From Strigamia acuminata (lineage: Eukaryota; Arthropoda; Chilopoda; Geophilomorpha; Linotaeniidae): a stretch of DNA of 64,000 bases. The translations under genes were made by a program, and so were the position numbers. Shown one piece after another: positions 12,801 to 25,300 of the stretch (the stretch's first letter is position 1; each line of letters begins with the position of its first letter). The stretch lies in the NCBI GenBank assembly GCA_949358305.1, contig OX442315.1, positions 28,050,427 to 28,114,426 on the forward strand. Direction: 5' to 3'. The notes beneath the pieces are model-generated. The model was not told the DNA's origin, ran no database searches, and saw nothing but the letters and a program-made list of their open reading frames with translations.

Positions 12801-14231
12801 TGAATTATTTATACAATATTATCAGATTCATTACTTATGTCTGACACAGCACAAAGAGTCCACGCACAGCAACTCATCCTTTAATTTTCAAGACCTTTAA
12901 AAAGTGACGTTCAACTTTATACAAAAGAGCGACAGAAGCAAGAGGCCATACGTTAGTTTTGCTCTTACAAAGATAAGGTAACATGATCCCACCCCGGAGG
13001 ACGAAGATGATCTGTTTCACCTGCCATCCAAACACTTCCTTCTATCCTATTCTTTTTGAGTTATTATTAATGAAACTCGTGTCTCTTAGGGCGGGGGTAG
13101 CTATAGAAAGAGTGGTTAAGATAAGATAAAAAAATTCATTCTCTTACGGCGTTCTTATTTTTTTTTTTATTCTACCCCAATACAAATACAAGCCTAATAC
13201 AAAACGAAAAGACAAAAAGACAAGTTGAAAAGAGAGAAAAAGGAATAAAGAGAGCAAAAATTCTATATGCGAGTCGGTAGAGCAGAAAATTGCATTTCTT
13301 CCTGCTGAAAGAACTGAGTGTAAGAAAATGCAGAGAAAAACCGATAAAGAAAAGGAAGAAGACTTTCTTTATGCTCTTCGACTCGCCCTCACCCAGAAAC
13401 ACGTTGGGATTTGTCATTACGGCTCATCACTTCAGTGTCTACATCGACATCTGGTTGCCAATGACAACCATCATCAAATCAAACCTTTTTTATCGGATGA
13501 GGTGGTATGGAAAGAGAATGATCCTTAACGATTCCATTTGGTTCAACTATTTTACTCTTGTAATTATGTTTCTCTTTCTCTTTCCAATTAAGTTTCAGAG
13601 AAATCAAGCTTTCTAATCAGTTTAGTTACGCTGAAACGTTAAAACCAAGCAGAAACGACACGTTTAGTACATTTCGTGTCATCTTTTTAAAGGACTTTCA
13701 ACTTATTGATATATACACAACTCAATTTAAAAATAAAAATCCAAAAAGAAATATTCCTTTTTCCATCAAAGAAATTCAATTTTACTATATTTGATATTTT
13801 ACCAATAATAAGGGTTCTCCTTTGGACCATCCAATAAACTTTCTGGACAAATGGTTATAGACCAAATTACCAATAGGCCGATGAAGCGGATGTGTGCACG
13901 TGATATGAGAGCGTGAATCCACGCAATGCATTATCCCGGCGGTGTCAACAACCACATATCTCTGGAGAAAATAATAATAATAATAATAATTAGAGAGTTA
14001 AAATCGTTCAATGCAGAGCGTAGCAAAAACCTGGTTATATTTGTCGTAAACAGCAGTAGCAATTCTTTCGTCAAACCGAAGTTCGAAAATGTTCTTGGCT
14101 CCATGCTCGATGCTGATTTCTCGTAAGTTGGTTGGACGCATTTCTCCTTGATTCTCCAGATCTTTTGGAGTTGACGGCTTAAGAGCTGGCACTGGTGCTA
14201 AACTCAAACCTGGATTCCTCATCTTGGCCAT
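842..14231 (-). CDS. WD40-repeat protein, WDR97/WDR87-like (24 exons, 1,357 aa)
   Basis: Coding exons, in transcript order: 14031-14231, 13803-13961, 11884-12003, 11469-11657, 11280-11400, 11051-11216, 7831-8009, 7666-7764, 7193-7437, 6906-6975, 5895-6282, 5691-5797, 5546-5630, 4187-4277, 3890-4048, 3577-3640, 3289-3479, 2353-2680, 1978-2270, 1845-1921, 1619-1780, 1380-1558, 1157-1310, 842-1088. All borders are GT-AG and the phase is continuous to TAA at 842. WD40 signatures are DGSIKIW (261-267), LDRTVRIW (302-309), LDETVRLW (516-523) and KDKTVRLW (631-638), so roughly residues 60-690 should form propellers. Residues 988-1040 are very rich in K, R and S; the last 270 residues look helical. 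The layout and the stretch around PKGDVILAMWKHVFKLP resemble WDR97/WDR87, vertebrate proteins linked to sperm flagella and cilia, but that family call is from memory. The donor after exon 15 (gttaag) is weak; reading through adds VKN and a stop at 3878. Exon 6 has two nested donors; only the downstream one keeps the frame. Confidence 0.85.
2681..3288. other. WD40 gene intron 17
   Basis: A 608-nt AT-rich intron with GT-AG ends. I see no coding signal, hairpin or repeat of note in it. Confidence 0.7.
4278..5545. other. WD40 gene intron 13
   Basis: A 1,268-nt intron. Two short open frames on the minus strand (4948-5145, and the LLEEF-type frame near 4550-4612) were tested as extra exons. Neither fits the phase left by exon 13, while exon 14 at 4187-4277 does, so they are left out. 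Confidence 0.6.
6283..6905. other. WD40 gene intron 10
   Basis: A 623-nt AT-rich intron between the small exon 10 and the long exon 11. Nothing recognisable is seen in it. Confidence 0.6.
8010..11050. other. WD40 gene intron 6 (3.0 kb)
   Basis: This is the longest intron of the WD40 gene. Its downstream acceptor is needed to complete an AGT serine codon with the AG left by exon 6, which fixes the join. It holds A-rich and T-rich tracts but no open frame with coding character and no clear repeat. Confidence 0.6.
12004..13802. other. WD40 gene intron 2 (1.8 kb)
   Basis: The intron carries the Tc1/mariner-type MITE at 12103-12436. The open frames at 13172-13616 on both strands lie in low-complexity purine/pyrimidine-biased DNA and have no recognisable protein content. 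Confidence 0.6.
12103..12436. mobile_element. Tc1/mariner-type MITE, 334 bp, with TA duplications
   Basis: The element is bounded by TA at 12101-12102 and 12437-12438. Its ends are inverted repeats of about 34 bp differing at three positions. The left end starts CAACCCCTAGCAAAAAGTAT and the reverse-complemented right end starts CAATCCCTGGCAAAAAGTAT, both continuing through TCGATCAGCC. TA target duplications and short inverted ends are typical of non-autonomous Tc1/mariner elements. The 334-bp interior has no transposase frame, so it would depend on an enzyme encoded elsewhere. It sits within intron 2 of the WD40 gene, away from splice sites. Confidence 0.85.
13971..13991 (+). repeat. (AAT)n microsatellite
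   Basis: Seven AAT units lie in the 69-nt first intron of the WD40 gene, close to the exon 2 acceptor on the minus strand. Confidence 0.9.
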
Positions 14232-16382
14232 CGTCTCGTCTCTACTCGCTCCCTACATGGCAATTCTACTCGATTCCTCAACTTCTTAAGGATATCTTAT
14301 CGCAATATGAGCCAGAAATCACTCACAATATTGATCCTGCCCGACATTTTACTGATAGAATTTGTCATAAGATTCTCATTTTGTCCCCTTCTTGATCTTC
14401 CTTGTATTCGTCCCCATTTTCCCTTCAGTCGTAATACAATAATGTCGCACTAATAAATTGTTGCTATCGTCATCGTCATCGTCATCAGCAACAAAGAAAT
14501 TTGTTTCACATTATTAACTTTTGTTGTTTGGTCTTAAATTGCGTTTCATGGTTTAAAGAGGAAATCATCAAGTGTGCTTTAATTTTTAACAAAATAATAA
14601 CTAAGAAAGAGAAAATGTTTAATCTTTGTTATACTTGTAATTGCACTTGAAATTGCCACTTCTTTTGAAATTATTCTTATGGTGTGTTGTAATTTGGTTC
14701 ATAACTTTTCAAGCTAACGCGCGAAAAATAGTTTTCACCTGTGCAAAGGTCGAGACCGTATATGAAGATTACGAAAAGGTGTAAAGTGATGAATGAAAAA
14801 GTTTGCGCGAGAAATGTGCCTTTTCAAAATCTCAATTCTTTAGAAGCTTTAAGCGAAAAAGTTTAAGAAAGAAACGATTTGAAAATAAGTGATTGTGTTG
14901 TGCACTCAATCGAATGAGAAAGTCGTGAGAAATGGGCTGAAAGTTTTTCATCAGAATTAAACATTCTCGGCGGAATTAAAGATGAATCAATCAATTGCTT
15001 TTGACTGTCTGATAGGAAAAACCTTTTAAAAAATCATTCCTTTCAAATTGCTTATGTCGCTCTTTCCTTAAGAATTTTTGACAGAAAAATTGTAATGAAT
15101 AGTCTCAGCAACAAATCCCATTAACACTCATTTCGACAAACTGACTTTGACAGAAACAAAAAACAAAACAAAAAAACACGATACTTTAAACTTTACGCCT
15201 TTATTTTTAAATTAAAAATTCTTTATAAAAGAAAGAATTAGAGTCAAATCATTGACTCGCTCTAAAAGATAATCATTTGGCCCGTCAGTCTCGACAAAAA
15301 AGGTTGCCAGAATCCCCTCCCATCACGATCATCCAAAAAGTTAAAACGCGCTTCAACCTAACGTAATGCAACGTCGATTGCCAATCAAAAATGTGCACAA
15401 TAAGTGGAGAATAAAGAGCTTTCTTCTCCTCTCTTCTGCATCGCTAATTGCATTTCTCCAATCACCTACAACAACCACACTTGCACTTGCTCGTCACGTC
15501 ACTCGCACGCGTTCTTTCATGGAATCCCTGCCGGCAAGCAATGCAATAGCGAGACAAATTACAGCAAAGGCAAAAGGACAGAACGCTTTGCAGCCCCAAT
15601 CTGTTTAAGCTTATTAAAAAATCAATTTCTAAGCCGATCACAAAACTAAACATTTACCCGCTATTAATTTCTCAGTAAACACCAATCGCGGGCAGGTGAG
15701 TCAGCCTCCCCTCCCCTCCCCTCCCCGCCCACGCACTGTAATAAATGAGCAGATAAAAGCTCGAGCAAATATTTTCCTACACACCCCATTTCAATCATCA
15801 TCACACGTTTGCAGATTAGTAATAAGATGTAGCCTAAACAAATCGCTAACTCATGCTGGCGCTGCGATTGCATGGCGCAGAATAAAAGAGAGCAAAAATT
15901 CGCTCCAACATCATTGGCAATTCAGCGCATGTTCATCATAGACCACCTTCTTGCCTCCAAGGCGTCTCATATATTTTCTTTTAATGACGGGGCGTCAATT
16001 ACAAGAGATCCCCCCCTGGCGACAGCGCCACCTCCACCCCCAGGCTCAAAGTGCGTCCTCTCCATCCCAACATGCATCACGCAGCAATGAAAAGAGAGAA
16101 AGGCGCTTGTGCAGAGGCGCACGCGCTGCTTACTACTTGCGTAGCAGTTGTGTGCGTATGTGTTGTGTGGCAACTACTCACTTGTTGCCCCTCTTTCTAG
16201 AGAAAACGGAATTTCTTTCCCGAAACTCTTTTTATATATAATCAACACCATTGTCATCTTTCTTGTGCACGAGTGGATGCTGCGACGCGGCACCGGATTT
16301 GCGTCCTCTCTCGTCTCTCAATTGCTGCCCATTGGCCGGCATCGGACGGCCCTGCCTCGGTTATACTTTGTGCTTAACATAG
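14232..16382. other. Divergent intergenic region between WD40 and Neto-like genes
   Basis: This 2.15-kb spacer separates the minus-strand WD40 start codon (14231) from the plus-strand Neto-like start (16383). The right half (about 15300-16400) is more GC-rich than the surroundings. It contains a C-rich tract at 15706-15730, GCGC-containing stretches and a GT-rich run near 16150. It likely carries the promoters and 5' untranslated exons of both genes, but I can place no TATA box or start site with confidence. A TCGTCA-type microsatellite lies at about 14466-14486. Confidence 0.5.
15706..15730 (-). other. G-quadruplex-type tract (C4T repeats on + strand)
   Basis: Four consecutive CCCCT units followed by CCCGCCC-like sequence mean that the minus strand carries four G4 runs separated by single A bases, the classic G-quadruplex pattern. 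It lies about 650 bp upstream of the Neto-like start codon, in the GC-rich promoter side of the spacer. Whether it folds or regulates anything is not shown by sequence. Confidence 0.7.
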
Positions 16383-19300
16383 ATGCTCCTCTACCGTTGC
16401 TGGCCTTACCATTCCCTTCGAGGTAAGACAATTTATCGCTATTTTTATTCGCAATTAGATGATCACCATAAAAAGGAGAAGAAGAAAAAAATTAGCTCGA
16501 TGAGTCTGTTCCAACTTGGTTAAGTGCGTGTGCGTGCTCTCACGTGTGGGTCTTTGCCCTTATATACTGGTATTAGGAGTGGATGAGGAATGTGATGATG
16601 AACGTTTTTCATCCATCTCGAATATATTGCGTGGTCAGATGTGACCCCAGATTCCTCCCTTGTTCTTACGTTATTTCCCAGTCTATTGAGCTGTACATGT
16701 AAATATAGATAGAAGGTATAGGTGGTGTGTTTATTTTGGGATGGAGAAAATAAACGGGCAGATATGAGCTGTCATTTTTTCTCTCCAGGCACTTTTCCAA
16801 GGAGCTATATTTTTAAAATTTGAGAAACTACTCCAGATGAGATTGAATCCACACATCAATCGCGCCACTGAATGTTCCGTAATAGATCATCCCCACGGCT
16901 ATATCTTGTAAAGCAAACCGACTTGATATTTCAAACTGCGATTTTATTTTATTTTTTGTCTTTAAAAGTCTGCTGTCAGCGCCGAAAACCCAAACAGTTT
17001 TCTTCTAAGAGGAATTTAGTGGCGTGCTTGAGTTCAGACAGTTCCTTCACCTTTGTCTGTCGCTTTCTCGTTTTATTTTTATTTTTTCCTTTCCTTTACT
17101 TTTATTTTTTTTGGGGCTAAAATAAAGTGAATTTCTCAATTGAGTCGCGTCTATCGTTACACGGTACACACAAATCCTGAAGGCAATCAATATCAGCATC
17201 TTTTTCGGTAGGCCTCGAATAAAAAGCGCGTGCTCGACGCTCCACAAGCTGACCCAGCACCAAAGAGACACGCTAGAATGAATTTCACCATTCTTTTGAC
17301 TGACACAACAGTCTTGGTTTTGCAAACATGGTGATACACACAAAAATTTGGTTCGTTTCCAAATTCCTTTAAATGAATCACAACACCGCAGAATGATTAC
17401 ACCTGCGTTGCACCTGCATCGCACATCATTGGCACTTCCCTTGAGAAATCGATACAATTCGATAGTTTAAAGGATAAATTCAAAAACTGATTAATGGAAA
17501 TTCAGAAATTCTGAAAAGAGTCGGATTTTATTCTGCACCACATTTTTTTAACATTGGAACATCGCTATTGAGTAAATTTATCATCGGAATATTCATGAAA
17601 ACGCAAGGAAAACCGTTGTAAAGAAACATGTGCTTGCAACAATTTTTTAAAATCAACATTTATAGTCAGCAGAAGAATGAGGGTGGCTCACTGGCCATGA
17701 GCCCATTTCTTAACTCGTTCTAATAATATCTCTCGGTAATTCCGAGGGGGTAATTTTTGAATACTTAGATAAAAACATCACATCCGGTTTGGTCCTGAGA
17801 CACCAAATTTCCACGTAAACGTTCATCATCTTTTTCTTATTTTAGGTGAATGATTAAAGTTTTGCTTTAATAAAGAAAGGACGCATGCTTGTATAAATTA
17901 TCGTAAAGTTTTCCATAAACTTATCTTGCAGCAACCATAGATTATAAATTATAAATTTATAAAATAAGTTTTTATAAAAGAGACCTTCAGGCTTCATTAG
18001 CATAATTATTTTTAAAGCCCGTAAAATTTTACCTTAACATAATTTGATAAAAAACATGGCAACGTATTTATATTAAAAATCTGGTCGACAGCGAACTGAT
18101 TACAAAATAAATCATGCGCAAACACAATGCACACATTAAAAAAAAGTAAAACGCATGTCTAGTCTAGCTGGAGCAACTCTTCTTACAAACACAAAGAACT
18201 ACCTTCTTGAGAATTTCATTTTGCGGTCTTTCGTGCAGAAATAATAAAGAACCTTTTATATTATATACGAAATGTTTTTTTCTTCCTTCACAAAAATGAA
18301 ATTTCAAACATAATTCAATAAAAAATTGCCAGACAATTATAACGACTTTATGAGAAATTTCCTTTCTTCGGGGTGGCAAACAAGATATTAAATTGAATGC
18401 AAAAGAGTAAAAGAAAAAAAGTATTTTTTTCTCGAACCAATAATTTGCGCTTTCCCCTTCTGTGGTGACATTCAATTTAGAAAAAAAGCACTCACAACAA
18501 TCCATAAGATGATAAATGAGTGGTTTTGCTGTAAACAGCTTTAGTGAGTAACGTTTGTCCACAAAAAAGAAAGAAAAAGATGGCCAATGATAAAAGTAAT
18601 TAACTCTGTTGTGTGTCATGATCCCCAACTCCGTTATAGCAAAAATTATTGCACTAACAATCGATACCCTCCTTCTATAAAAATCCGAAAACTTGCGTTT
18701 ACATTTCTAATTTTTAATTAAATTTTCTCTTCAATTCTATTTCGCTGTGAAAAAAAAGCAATGCAGAAAGGAAAAAGCGGCGCCCATAAACAAAAGAAAA
18801 ACAATTTGTTTATGCACTAGCAGTTAACAGTTCGGTAAATGAAACGATCTTTTAAATGATTTTCCTCTTAAATTAACCTCTAATCAAGCACCACAATCAT
18901 CTGCAGGTGGTTTACCATTCCTCTGCCTTCATCCATATCCAAAGAACACTCAAGATGCTAATCAAATTAAACCGAACACACGTGCAACACATAGACGTTT
19001 AAAGCAATTATCTCAATTAATTATCCAATCCGTTTGATCAATTACAAATTGATTTCAATTCAACCTTGTCACAACAACAAGCGCATACTAAGTAAAGTTA
19101 GTTGTAAATAGGAGAACAGAGAGGCAACAACATGTTAGCTGAGCACTCTTTCCTTTGAGTGCTTTTCGGGTTAAGGGAAGCAATTTAATGGCTCAGACAG
19201 CCGATCGCTAGCAGGAAATGAAAGAAGAAGGCCAACTGCCTCTGATAACAAAGATTCCCTTCGCATTTCCTCCCATCTCACTGCAAACTTTGGCTTTTTA

Positions 19301-22300
19301 CTGTCTCTTCGAATAACCCACCACCCCATTTTGGCGATAGTGCGACAAAGTAGACGATTTGCTGTTGTCTTGTCTCTTAATATGGATTGACTTGTAGCTT
19401 GTTCGAGTGGGAAAGAACAGAAAAGAATAACACTTGTTGTCTTTAGAACTGGCACCTTTTGCGCCCAAAATACATGCCAGCTTTGGCAGAGCCCTGCTTC
19501 TGTTGTATTTGAGTGCATCATGGGAAGATTCATCGAGTTTTTATATTTTTATATTTTATGGGGAGTTTGAAAACAGCTGCATCTGTCGCACATCAAATTT
19601 TATCTGTAGCAAATAAACAGATGATGCGCTAGAATTTTCACAATTTAAGACATCAAAAATGAAGAGATAATACGGGTGTTACTTGAGGTAATGTGACTCT
19701 TCATCATTTCGTGCTTTCCTACTTTGCCGTGGGTGCGGTGAACCGCGATCTATCCACCCTTTCCCTCTCTCGCAAAGACAGTATGGTATCGGAATGGCAC
19801 TGAATGGGTCAACTTACAAGAGCAAGCTTCATTAGATGGGGCGACAGCTTATCGAAATTGGCTTAGAACAGGGCAGTGAATAACCGATCGATTAGCCATA
19901 AATGTTTACAGAGGCCTGAGAGGAGTATTACTTAAAACAAATCAATAAAGTGACGGTGCAATAACCGCCCTGGAGTTCATATAATTCCACTTCGCATTCT
20001 AGTTGTGATTGATTTTCATAAACCCAAAATATTTTCTCTTTTTCAAATGTAAACAAAGATGAAGTATGTCAAGAAATACAATGCAGTATTTTCAATGCAA
20101 GATGAAGACCAAAAAAAAAAAATTCTGCAGCAGTGAATTGTCTCGAGAAGACAAACGGTAAAGCTCGAAGAAGAAGCAAGCAATATGGGCACTGTGTCAC
20201 TGTTTTCTGAGTGTCACGATAAAGCAATAGCTGTACATCATCCCTTATTACCTGTCCTTCGACTCAATGTACTTTTTTTTATCTCTCTCTTTCTTTATAT
20301 CTAAAATCTGAAATTCTACGAACCGTGCGGCTTAGAAAAGAATAAAAAACAAAAAAAAGTGATTAGAATTTTTTGAATTGTTATTTAATTCACTTAATTT
20401 TGAGAAGTTCAGGTTCCCTTCAACATGACACGTCTGTTTTTGGCGGTAAAGTTTTCTTTTTTAATTGCACACGCTCTTCACTTCGTCACATGATTTTATT
20501 TATTAGCTAAGGGTGAAGCAATATAGGGGTGAAACTACTTTACACCATCAGTCAATGAGCTTTCCGCACTGATTGCTGCCTTGTCATCATATTTCTGGAG
20601 CGATGCAAGAACGGAAATCGTAACACGACCTGCAAACGTGTACGTGCAACCTCAGCCTAAAAACACCAGAGCAGTCACAAATCTGGCTCGATGCCAATCT
20701 CCTGTTAAGAGAACTTGTCAGTGCCATCAAAAGAAATTCACACTTCCACCCGACGTAATTGCTCCCCCCATTTTATAAGAAATATTCATTTTGTGCGTGA
20801 GAGAAGCACGATTTTTATTTTTATTCTTCATCCTTTTCCTCTATTCGCTTAAACAGTAAAACAGAAATGCCAAGACCACATCCGAACCGCCAATAAAAAT
20901 ATTTCGCTTCGAGTTGCCTTTGAATCTGACTCCATGAATATCAAAAGGAATGTGAATGTCCCGCAAACATGTAGAAACAGCGACAAGAACTTGCAAAGAA
21001 TGCGACGTGGACCGCCAAATGTTATTTGCTCGAACCGTTTTCAGCCACAAAACGCTGGTGGACGCTCGCTGGGTGCTGACCATAAACGCGTTAGTAAAAT
21101 TCGGGCGTAAATCTCGTCAGCTGACAGTGAAAGACCATTTTCTTTCTTTCTACATTCACTAGAACACAATCTAATTCTCTTCATCCTTTGCCATTGGGAA
21201 CGATGAAAAACAAAGTTCTTGTTTGAATTGTTTGGATAAAACGTGATAAAGCGCTTGAACGAGAAATTGTATAAAGAGCGTCGTATATATTTGCCAAATA
21301 AAAAAGACAAATCCTGACACTTCTAAAGAAGTTGGATAATTAAGCGGTGCGCAAAAATTTAGAAAATGGGTTTTCTTCAAGATTAGAAAGGATTAACAAA
21401 GACAAATATCCTCTTAAAAAAGATTATTATAGAAATAGAAGAAGAGTAAAATTCTACAAACAAAAGAAAAGTGGATTAATAAAAATAAAAACCCATTTTC
21501 AATGAAATAAACCTATTTCCCCATCTACAAAAGCAACAAAAAAAATATTTCTTTTTTGAATCACCAAATAAATTGTGCCGCGAAATAATGTGGAAAACCT
21601 CTTTATGATGGCAACTAATCCCTATGAATACAGGTAAACATAACCATCATTATCCAAAAAAAACCATCATATAAAAAACATTAAAATTCTAAAAATAAAA
21701 TAAACAAACGTACAGTGTATGATATGTAAATTTTAAAATAAGACACGAAACTTTCCTATTCCCTTTTAAGGGCGTATGTTGAAAGCGCGAAACAGAAACT
21801 AAAGGGAAAGCGTGCAGCTGTGCTTGTACTTGTACAACCAAAAAATATCCCCCACACCAAAACCTTATCGTTCCCATTTCCAACATCTTCTACAATAAGA
21901 AAAAATGAACCGTAAAAGAAAAAAAAAGAAGAGAAAACTCACCACAGATATTTCTGAATCTTTTATAAAGCCAACAAGCATCCTTTTTTTCCTCATAAAC
22001 CAGAAATAAACTATAAAACTGCTAAAAGCATCACACACTATAAACATTAATTTTCAACTGGTTTTCGGCTTCATGGAGAGGAGAAGCAAAAGAAAAACAT
22101 AACTCAACGTCTTCACTCACCATGGAAGAGAGGCGAGGGAGGGTTAGACAAAGTTTCCTCACTGTGGCGACTCCAGGGACCTGCCTAACGATCTGGCATT
22201 ACTCCAGACCCCAACTCCCCTATTATTACAGTTCCAAGTCCGAACCCCGATCATTAGGGTGACCATACTAGCGACATGTCGCTTGCACGCACCTTTCTTC

Positions 22301-25300
22301 CAAATCAGGCTTCGGCTTTGGACTAATAAAAATATGGTGACCGAAAGAGGTTACACTAATCAGTAACAACAGGCTATTCACCTGTAAATTAACAAGAATC
22401 ACGTTTTCACATTGACCGCAAGAGCAAAGTAATGAGTGGAAAGTTGGTGAGTTAAGTTGGTATAGTCAATAAAGATACCCATGTACAAGAAGTGGGCTCA
22501 TTAAAGACACCTAATTAGCTGCGTAATTGCAATGGTGGCTATATACCGTACGGCCCACTTAACATGCGATTCACACTTATCTAATTAACTTTTTTTTCGA
22601 TATTTTATTTCCTTTCGAAGATGGAATCAGTATTTGCTTTCAACCTTTAAGAAGCATAACTTTTTCGTAAAAAGAAAGAAAAAAAAAATGGAAAGTACTT
22701 TTTCTATTCAACACACTCATTTGAAGTCACTTACCGGTACGAGCACGAAACAAATCCTAAAGAAAGAAAGAAAATCCAACAGTAAGTCTGTGCCCAGAAT
22801 CTAAATGCCAAACCCAAACTACATATTCCCTCCTAAGTGCATAAAACAACAGATAATGAAATTTTTATCAGAAGAAGAGCAGACAATAGCACTACGGTAT
22901 TTACATGTCTGCACTATGCAACAAGCAATTTCTGCCTTTTGTAGTTCCGTGTATACATAAATGAATTTGCAGTTTGAATTTGACGGCAAGGTATTGAGAG
23001 CAGACTGTAGTTTCTTCTTACACATCATATCCCATTAATATCCGGTTGTTAAGATTGAATGAATCTAATGGAATTAATTACAAATAAATAAAAATGGTCC
23101 GTGAATCGTTTCTAGAATCTTCTAACCTCATAAAATTGAAGGAAGAGAAATTCAGCTCTATTTCGTGCTCGTATGATCTCCTTCCTTATATCAGTTAATT
23201 GGATGACCATCGACTTCTTCTAGAGCTCATTGCGCAGACAGGCGTGTAGTTGATATAGTCGCGTAAAGCGAAAGTTTAATAATCTAATGTGACACTCATT
23301 TCAGATTGACCTTATCTTTCTGTGTTTTTATTTTTATTTTCAGCCGACATCCGTCCAAAATCTTGCCTCTACTTTACTAGTTTGGTTCTGCTCATTAGCT
23401 CATGCTGGATAGGCCAAGGTAAGACTAATAAACCGGGCTTTTATTAAATTTAACTCGAATGAACTGAGCTTGTGCACCTTTGCAATTCTTTTAAACTGGC
23501 CTTGCACCTGATGCTGTGAACGGGAAAATTGTATTATGTCCAACAACATCGGCTTTGCACGCACTCACTTCACTAGCACCTATCAGAGTGAAAAATGACT
23601 TTTGACTTGCAAAAACTTCCCCAGACTGCCTTCTTTTATGGAAAAATATCGAGCCAGAACTCACCCACAGCTGGGTGCCTTGTCAATTTCTCGTTAAGAA
23701 AAAAAACATGGAACCTCGGCTTTTTCTACTAACTTATGAGGCAGCTGAATATCTAAAAGTCTAAAATAAAAAAAAAATAAAAAAATCAATCTGATTTTTT
23801 ATGCAACATCAAGGTAGTTTTCATTTTCCTTTTTCACTATATTTCACCGATTGAGTCGCTATCTGAGACAGTGCAAGGCAAATAAATCGGCATTTACCTG
23901 CATTGACTGCATTGCAGATCAAATTTAGAATGACCTAAGCGTGCAAACTTTAGATTGGTGTCCCTTTTTTCTCCTGCTTCAATCACCCACCATGAACCTA
24001 CAAGTGAGCTACTAAACAGATCTTTCACTTTTCTTCGTGAGCCCCTTTCTCTAGAGAAAAGCCAGCCTATTTGCCAACATTCCGAAGGCAGTACGAGTTG
24101 GCCGCGCGTGCAAAAGGCAATATGGATAATTAGTTCTCGAATTCCACTACTCCCACGCACGCGTTCCTGATAATTTACTCGAGGGAGCTTCACACTCAAA
24201 CTTTTAATGAAAATCGCGGCCATTCGACACACACACATCTTACTACCCAGGTGGTTTCAGGTAAATGACACCCTCAGATTGCTTTAAGGAAACTAGGTGA
24301 GATTAAAGAAATCTACTTTCATCCATTATACGTGAGGCAAGGAGAGTTGTAGCTTATCTCAGTCCATGATTGTGCTTCGCGACTCCTACACAAACAGGTG
24401 CATTAAACAGGTGATGGAAATTACGCATAAAGAATAAGAAGACTGTCAACAAAGCCATTTAGAGTCCTTTTTGATAATGATATCAAGGTGCACAAAGGAA
24501 TGAAAGCAACGACAACACTTTATCGTGTTGGATATAAATTAAAACGTTTAGTTAAAATCCATGTACTTGACGTTCAAAATAATCTGTGCTTTAAATTTTC
24601 CCCTATTACATAAAATATTCACATCTTCTCACTTGCATGTGCAAACAAATCCACGTAACGATAGATTCATCATTAATGGTTTAATTAGATAATTAAAATA
24701 TTAATATTGCTGTCAATTTAAAAAAAAAATTAAGTAACAAATTAGACTATTGTGTAATTTGTGTTTTGGGACAGAATGAAAACTTAATACCGATTTGCTT
24801 AATTGGTGTCTTGTGAAATCTAATTACGTAGTGGTGGGGATATCCTATATAAATCAAATCAGCCGATTTAAATACGGACATGTTCTACAATTTTCTTTTC
24901 CTCTTTTAACAGCTAATTTAATCAATTATTTCTCGTCTTTAAAATAAAAGAACAATAAATAATTTAAAATATTAAAAAACTACAGTCTCGAACTACACTT
25001 AATGCTGTTTACAATTTAATGTCGTCAAGTCTTGTCTTTTTACAAAAGTGATCCTCATAAATAATTAGTAATGCTGATACGGTGGCTTTAAATCCTGAAA
25101 TCAAATAGTTAATGTCAAGGGGAATGTAAACATAAACACTAATTTATATTTAAAGAACGGAACAAACAGAATTTATTAAATTTATTAAATAAATAAGACA
25201 AATTTAAATACAACTGAATAATGAATAATAAGGATGAAAAAGGCGGGAAAATGCCAACTTTTAACTCACTCGCACAACGGAGTCATGGCACCTCTTGGCC

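Noticed and set aside
16148-16426. 92-codon frame overlapping the Neto-like start exon
   Set aside because: Its phase runs into a stop when joined to exon 2 at 23344. The frame starting at 16383 joins correctly and yields the signal peptide.
17047-17457. 136-codon open frame (-) in Neto-like intron 1
   Set aside because: Low-complexity C-terminus, no motif and no supporting splice sites.
18164-18628. 154-codon open frame (-) in Neto-like intron 1
   Set aside because: Dominated by F, S, K and L runs from T-rich DNA, without domains or conserved patterns.
19171-19533. 120-codon open frame (-) in Neto-like intron 1
   Set aside because: No recognised content and no adjoining exons; its length is within chance for this composition.
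22258-22344. Possible MITE bounded by GGTGACCATA repeats
   Set aside because: The arms are only 10 bp with a mismatch and no target duplication, so chance is likely.
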